A stretch of 33,029 nt of DNA from a virus, in the IMG/VR virus record IMGVR_UViG_3300023301_002057, positions 1 to 33,029 of that record. One strand, written 5' to 3'. A program made the position numbers and the translations under genes. Shown in pieces: positions 29,667 through 33,029 of the stretch (its first letter is position 1; each line of letters opens with the position of its first letter). The notes under the pieces were generated by a model, which was not told the origin of the DNA, searched no databases, and was given only the letters and a program-made list of their open reading frames with translations.

Positions 29667-31868
29667 TTATTCAAATCGACTTATTGTTGCTTTTTTCTTT
29701 TCTGGTTCCGGCTCCAATTCCTCAATCGAATACCTTGGATTATTCACCAGCCTTTCAGAAGCGGCTATTTTTATAGGGTCTGACATTTCCTTTTGACCAA
29801 ATAGCCTTGGATTGATCATGTCTGCATCTTTTACACCTGCTTGATTAGCCAGTAGGTCATATTCTGCAAACCTGCCTGCACTTATTTGTGTCTGTTGTTT
29901 CTTTATGGCCTCATGTTGATCAAGCTTGATGGCTTCGCCTTCCTGGTGATCTGCCAGGGCTGAATGAAACATCTCCTTATTAATAGCTTTCACCCTATTT
30001 CCTCCCTGATCCACCACGGGCTTCCCTTCACTGTATATATAGGCATGGTCATAGTTTAAGGGCTCTATCCTAAGGCTGAATTTTTGACCTATATGCTTTT
30101 CATTGAATGAAGGGTCTATTACGTCAAAGTCCATTTTAATGTCCTTGCCATCAAGGGGGCTTTTCCTTGTTATTTTGAAGCCTTTATTGGTGAAAGTGTA
30201 TTCCTGTGGGATGTGAATAGTTTGGCTTTGACGGCTTTTCTTAGTAGTGTCCTTGATTTGCTTGGCATTGGTAGGCATCCAGTAGAATGCCTCTATGCTT
30301 TGCCCTTCAGTTATGGTTTTCTGTTTGTCCTGTGTAGCTAGTAAGCTTTCACGGAACTTTTCAAGGGGGCTTAACCTTTCGGCTTCAGCTACATCCTTGT
30401 TTTTCCAAGACTTGTCATTGTTCCAGTTGTTAACGTCTTCCTGAAGCTGGGAAAGCGTTTTTTTAAGGTCTGGAAGTTGTTTTTTTCTTACTATTTCGGT
30501 TAGCCTGTCCTGGTTCACCTTGTTATTGATGTCAGTAGACATACCCATAGACCCTGTGAAACCTGTCCTGAACTTCATCCACCTGGCAAAGAAGTGTTTG
30601 TTAAGCGGTTCAGCTACCTTGGCTTTTGAGTTCCCCACACGTGAAGGGCGGTGGACACTTCCTATGACATCATAGGCTTTTTTGATCGCTTCATAATGAT
30701 TAGCACTACTGTTGTCACTTTGTATTTCATATGGGCTGTATAGTTTTTCATCACCTGCTATGATCCCAGCATTATGACTTGCAGCCCTAAGGGCTTGAAG
30801 TATTTGACCCGATGATTCACCAATTAGCGAAATACCCACACCTAGAATGCACCAGGTGTTTTCATCCATCACAAAGAAGACATGGACCCTATTGAAAGCT
30901 GAGTCTCCATCTTGAAAATACCTGTGAAGGGGCGTTCCATCTATTACCCACTTTGCATTGCCATAGGTAGCAGGTATTCTTTTTGTTACCCTTTCAAATT
31001 TGTCCTTGTATTCACCGTTTCCATGCCTGATTCCGTACCATACTTGCTGAATGGATGGATCATAGAGGAAATTGGCTATGGTTTGGCCAGTGATGAAACA
31101 TTTGTCATTCCATCCCAAAAGGCCATTTGAAGTGGTATATTCTTCGAATTTTCGCTTAGCAATGTGCATATAGGTCAAGTGGGTGTCCTCAATGCTGTAT
31201 TTCTTAGTATCAGCATATATTTTGATCAATACCCCTTTGATTTCTTCTGACTGCCTGCCTTTAGATACCACTTTAGCAGCGTTTTTTAGCCCAAACTTTT
31301 TACTTACCAGATTACTAAGTGCCGCTTTAAAATCAGGCTCTAAACGGCTTTTAAAAGCCTTTTTAAAAGGGCTTATTTTCCTTTTAAACCTGTCAAGGTT
31401 AGATATATTCCAAGCTTCAAACTTTTCAGCCTGCATTAAGTCTATAATGGTTTGGTAGAAGCCATCCACACCGCTAAAGCCTAGTTCTCTGGCAAAGGTT
31501 ACAGTGGCAGGAGCGGCATACATTAAGTAAGCGGCAATTATTTGGTAATCCTTCGCCCATTGGTAAGTATGTGGATTGTCCAGGAAGAAAGCCAAGGCCT
31601 TAGTGTCTGTCTGAAGCTGTCCCTTGATTAGTCCCTGTTTTACCAGTTCCGTTTTTGTCGGAACCCCTTTTTCAAGGCGGGTCTTTTCCGGTATCCCATC
31701 GTATGAGATTAGACAAAAGCGGTTATCTGATGGATCAGGGATATTGTGATAGGATGGTCTGTTTCCGCTTCTAAATTCAGATGTAACCTTCCATAGGAAT
31801 GATTCTGAAAATCCATGTTTGGTTAGATCGTCCCAGGTAAAGAATATTTTAGAATCTATGATTCGCAT
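29667..31868 (-). CDS. DDE transposase (MuA-like)
   Basis: 733 residues. The catalytic core holds Asp310 (KWVIDGTPLH), Asp385 (EIQSDNSSAN) and Glu420 (KAKVAEPLNK), giving spacings of 75 and 35. The N-terminal 250 residues include HTH-like and basic regions for end-site binding. After the core lie a beta-barrel-like domain (EYTFTNKGFKITRKSPLDG to KFSLRIEPLNYDHAYIY) and a Lys/Glu-rich C-terminus, where MuA contacts MuB. It cuts the phage ends and joins them to target DNA in integration and replicative transposition. The D-35-E spacing is nearer to TnsB and retroviral integrases than to MuA. Confidence 0.95.
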   Translation of the reverse strand: MRIIDSKIFFTWDDLTKHGFSESFLWKVTSEFRSGNRPSYHNIPDPSDNRFCLISYDGIPEKTRLEKGVPTKTELVKQGLIKGQLQTDTKALAFFLDNPHTYQWAKDYQIIAAYLMYAAPATVTFARELGFSGVDGFYQTIIDLMQAEKFEAWNISNLDRFKRKISPFKKAFKSRLEPDFKAALSNLVSKKFGLKNAAKVVSKGRQSEEIKGVLIKIYADTKKYSIEDTHLTYMHIAKRKFEEYTTSNGLLGWNDKCFITGQTIANFLYDPSIQQVWYGIRHGNGEYKDKFERVTKRIPATYGNAKWVIDGTPLHRYFQDGDSAFNRVHVFFVMDENTWCILGVGISLIGESSGQILQALRAASHNAGIIAGDEKLYSPYEIQSDNSSANHYEAIKKAYDVIGSVHRPSRVGNSKAKVAEPLNKHFFARWMKFRTGFTGSMGMSTDINNKVNQDRLTEIVRKKQLPDLKKTLSQLQEDVNNWNNDKSWKNKDVAEAERLSPLEKFRESLLATQDKQKTITEGQSIEAFYWMPTNAKQIKDTTKKSRQSQTIHIPQEYTFTNKGFKITRKSPLDGKDIKMDFDVIDPSFNEKHIGQKFSLRIEPLNYDHAYIYSEGKPVVDQGGNRVKAINKEMFHSALADHQEGEAIKLDQHEAIKKQQTQISAGRFAEYDLLANQAGVKDADMINPRLFGQKEMSDPIKIAASERLVNNPRYSIEELEPEPEKKKATISRFE

Positions 31869-31871
31869 ACC

Positions 31872-32108
31872 CTACCCTTTAAGTGCTTTATTGATCTTTG
31901 CTTCAGTGGCTAATATGAATAACCTCCTTATCTCTATTTTCTGTATAGCAGAATCAATAACCTGTTCATTCTCCCACTTACCTTTAAATACATCAGTCAC
32001 ATTGTTACGGTGAATACCTAATTCATTGGCTATCTCATTAATAGCACCGTGTGGAAGGTTCCGCTTTAGCTTTATCAACTTTTCAGTACTGATCCTAAGG
32101 TTATTCAT
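31872..32108 (-). CDS. small HTH regulator (Ner-like)
   Basis: 78 residues. An HTH is seen at about 19-42 (HGAINEIANELGIHRNNVTD, then VFKGKW). It is the first gene of the leftward early operon, divergent from the repressor and 3 bases ahead of the transposase gene, the place of ner in Mu. It probably represses early and repressor transcription once lytic growth begins. The family cannot be fixed by eye, but a DNA-binding role is well supported. Confidence 0.85.
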   Translation of the reverse strand: MNNLRISTEKLIKLKRNLPHGAINEIANELGIHRNNVTDVFKGKWENEQVIDSAIQKIEIRRLFILATEAKINKALKG

Positions 32109-32206
32109 AATTTTATGTACTTTTGATTTTATAATTGCTTTCTACATTGCAATTATTGTTAATTTCTTAACATTTGCAAACATTATTAACAAAATATTAT
32201 GAAATT
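32109..32206. promoter_or_regulatory. early/repressor divergent control region
   Basis: The 98-base A/T-rich gap between the Ner-like start and the repressor. It holds TACTTTTG (32118-32125), a match to the Bacteroidota -7 box TAnnTTTG for rightward transcription of the repressor; a 6-bp inverted repeat AATTGC...GCAATT (32133-32138 and 32149-32154); TTTGCAAA at 32171; and TTGTTAA at 32156-32162. These are likely operator and promoter parts. The exact start sites cannot be read. Confidence 0.6.
32111..32125 (-). repeat. end-type transposase site in the early control region
   Basis: The leftward strand reads CAAAAGTACATAAAA, matching the genome-end 15-mer (CAAATGTACATAAAA) at 14 of 15 positions. 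It lies about 0.9 kb from the inferred L end, beside the early/repressor promoters, overlapping a possible -7 box. Mu has its internal activation sequence (transposition enhancer and operator) at the same distance. A related site, GAAAAGTACATAAAA, lies at 32540-32554 on the + strand. Confidence 0.5.
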
Positions 32207-32770
32207 TTGCAAAATAACTTAACAATTGGTGAAATTATAGCTAGGTCAAGAAAGGCAAGAGGTATGACCCAATCAACCTTATCAGAACTAACTGGTAAGA
32301 GAAGGGCTTCTATTGCTCAAATTGAAAAAGGAATTATAAAGCCAGATTTTGACTTTTTAAAAATATTTGTTAAAAAACTTAACATTCCATACCATGTTAT
32401 TTTTGATACCTATGAAAATATAGAATCCCATTTAAATTCCTTTGAAAATAACAGCCCCTTAATTGAAGGGGTAAGGGGTAAGGTATTTGATGAAGAAGGG
32501 GGTAAGGTAAGGGGTAAGGTAATGCCTGAAAATAGAAATGAAAAGTACATAAAATCTGATCCGTTAAGTTATTATGTACAAGTAGAAAGTAAAGGCACAC
32601 CAGGGGGAGAAAAAATTGTTTCTGAAGGTGATCATGAATATAATAAGCCGTTATCAGAGCAGTTAAGCCATTTTTCACAGACACACGTTCGAGTAATGAA
32701 TAAGATCCTAGACCGAATTGACGAACTAGAACAGAAAGTACTAGAACTTACCAGCCCCCTAAAAAAATAA
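32207..32770 (+). CDS. XRE-family phage repressor
   Basis: About 187 residues from a TTG at 32207, a preliminary choice; an earlier TTG at 32174 would add 11 residues inside the presumed operator, and no ATG is well placed. The N-terminal HTH (IGEIIARSRKARGMTQSTLS, RRASIAQIEKGIIKPDFDFL) is a typical Cro/C1 type. A polar linker with the repeat RGKV follows, and then a C-terminal coiled coil (MNKILDRIDELEQKVLEL) for dimerisation. There is no LexA-like protease domain, so induction would not be by RecA cleavage. It is divergent from the early operon and probably keeps lysogeny. Confidence 0.85.
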   Translation: MQNNLTIGEIIARSRKARGMTQSTLSELTGKRRASIAQIEKGIIKPDFDFLKIFVKKLNIPYHVIFDTYENIESHLNSFENNSPLIEGVRGKVFDEEGGKVRGKVMPENRNEKYIKSDPLSYYVQVESKGTPGGEKIVSEGDHEYNKPLSEQLSHFSQTHVRVMNKILDRIDELEQKVLELTSPLKK

Positions 32771-32796
32771 CCCATTAAACGGCTGTTTAACGGGTT
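32769..32796 (+). terminator. terminator of the repressor gene
   Basis: A 12-bp stem with one mismatch (AACCCATTAAAC 32769-32780 with GTTTAACGGGTT 32785-32796) encloses a 4-base loop GGCT and is followed by TTCATGG after a short T run. It starts at the repressor stop codon and prevents rightward transcription into the L-end transposase sites. Confidence 0.75.
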
Positions 32797-32877
32797 TTCA
32801 TGGCTTTTAAAATACATAGTATAGCTTTGATACACCTATAGGCGGTGAAATCGGATTATTATTAAGCCTAAATATAT

Positions 32878-32995
32878 TTTTATGTACATTTGAATTTATT
32901 GGCACCTAGTGACCAAATCAGGCCAAAAACCGCCAAAATAGGATGTATAACCTGTTTTTCGGCTAATTAATACTATATAATAATATGTACATCTC
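32878..32995 (-). repeat. attL-like transposase sites L1 and L2
   Basis: Two sites on the - strand, 103 bp apart. L2 (32878-32892) is CAAATGTACATAAAA, identical to R2 and R3; its match to R3 runs to 19 bp (AATTCAAATGTACATAAAA). L1 (32981-32995) is GAGATGTACATATTA, which matches the terminal R1 variant better than the inner sites. Inner sites are therefore of one type and terminal sites of another at both ends. In Mu, L1 and L2 are about 105 bp apart, with HU bending the DNA between them. The rest of 32797-33017 shows no gene. Confidence 0.78.
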
Positions 32996-33029
32996 TATTT
33001 AGTCCCCCTATAATACAAGTTTAAGGACA

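Larger units (their letters stand above)
1..33017. mobile_element. Mu-like transposable phage/prophage genome, essentially complete
   Basis: The interval holds a full gene set for a replicative-transposition phage: repressor, Ner-like HTH, DDE transposase, transposition ATPase, early genes, packaging, capsid, lysis and tail genes. It is bounded by related inverted repeats. Position 1 begins TG. Read inward from 33017 on the other strand, the sequence also begins TG, and in both ends the core GTACATATT lies at the same distance (bases 28-36). That symmetry is the reason for placing the ends at 1 and 33017. The TG...CA ends fit the transposable-phage rule. The last 12 bases (33018-33029) would then be flanking DNA. 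Whether this is an integrated prophage or a virion genome cannot be told from the window. Confidence 0.85.

Noticed and set aside
29409-29783. Rightward hydrophobic frame between ATPase and transposase genes
   Set aside because: The apparent membrane protein is Phe/Leu-rich because it is antisense to Lys/Glu-rich codons of the ATPase start and transposase end; it crosses both real genes.
32941-32953. A third L-end site (GGTTATACATCC on the - strand)
   Set aside because: Only the TACAT core agrees and the spacing to L1 and L2 (42 and 61) fits no pattern.

Overview
The window is almost exactly one transposable (Mu-like) phage genome of about 33 kb from a Bacteroidota host, possibly a Cytophagia-type bacterium. 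The evidence for Mu-like is a DDE transposase followed by an AAA+ ATPase (the MuA/MuB pair), a divergent XRE repressor with a small HTH (Ner-like) protein, DUF3164, a gp28/gp29/F/G-type head-packaging set, a Mu I-type protease and scaffold, and short transposase-type binding repeats at both ends. Bacteroidota is suggested by A/T-rich starts without Shine-Dalgarno sequences and by promoter boxes close to TTG-N20-nAnnTTTG. No host gene, tRNA, rRNA or CRISPR array is seen.

The map runs opposite to the usual Mu drawing. The early (L) end is on the right and the tail (R) end is on the left. Right to left: attL-like sites (32878-32995); repressor on + (32207-32770); leftward early operon (32108 to 22498) with Ner-like protein, transposase, ATPase, a RecA-like P-loop ATPase, DUF3164 and many small unknown or membrane proteins, closed by a strong hairpin at 22407-22433. 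A head/packaging block (TerS, TerL, spike/connector fusion, portal, F-like, G-like, tail-terminator-like) runs rightward from 14006 to 22400 and converges on that hairpin. A second late block runs leftward from 13834 to 165: protease/scaffold, major capsid, holin, endolysin, membrane protein, tail chaperone with a -1 frameshift extension, tape measure, tail tip and baseplate proteins, fibre, beta-propeller adhesin and two terminal proteins. It ends at a hairpin (114-140) next to three 22-bp-spaced attR-like repeats.

The two late blocks diverge from one 170-bp intergenic region. It carries a matched pair of promoter-like elements, CTTGAT-N17-TCACTTTTGAAAAAAA, one per strand, which suggests coordinated late activation. 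An HTH protein at 24374-24601 is a candidate late activator by its position.

The most unusual items are: (1) a 1058-residue protein joining a beta-helix tail spike, a carbohydrate-binding-like region and an InlB-like repeat to a C-terminal head-connector (gp36-like) domain; (2) an unannotated -1 frameshift extension of the tail chaperone through a T9 slip site; (3) Mu-like end geometry, with R sites 22 bp apart and L sites 103 bp apart, plus an end-type site about 0.9 kb inside the L end in the repressor/early control region; (4) the paired divergent late promoters around an inverted packaging module.
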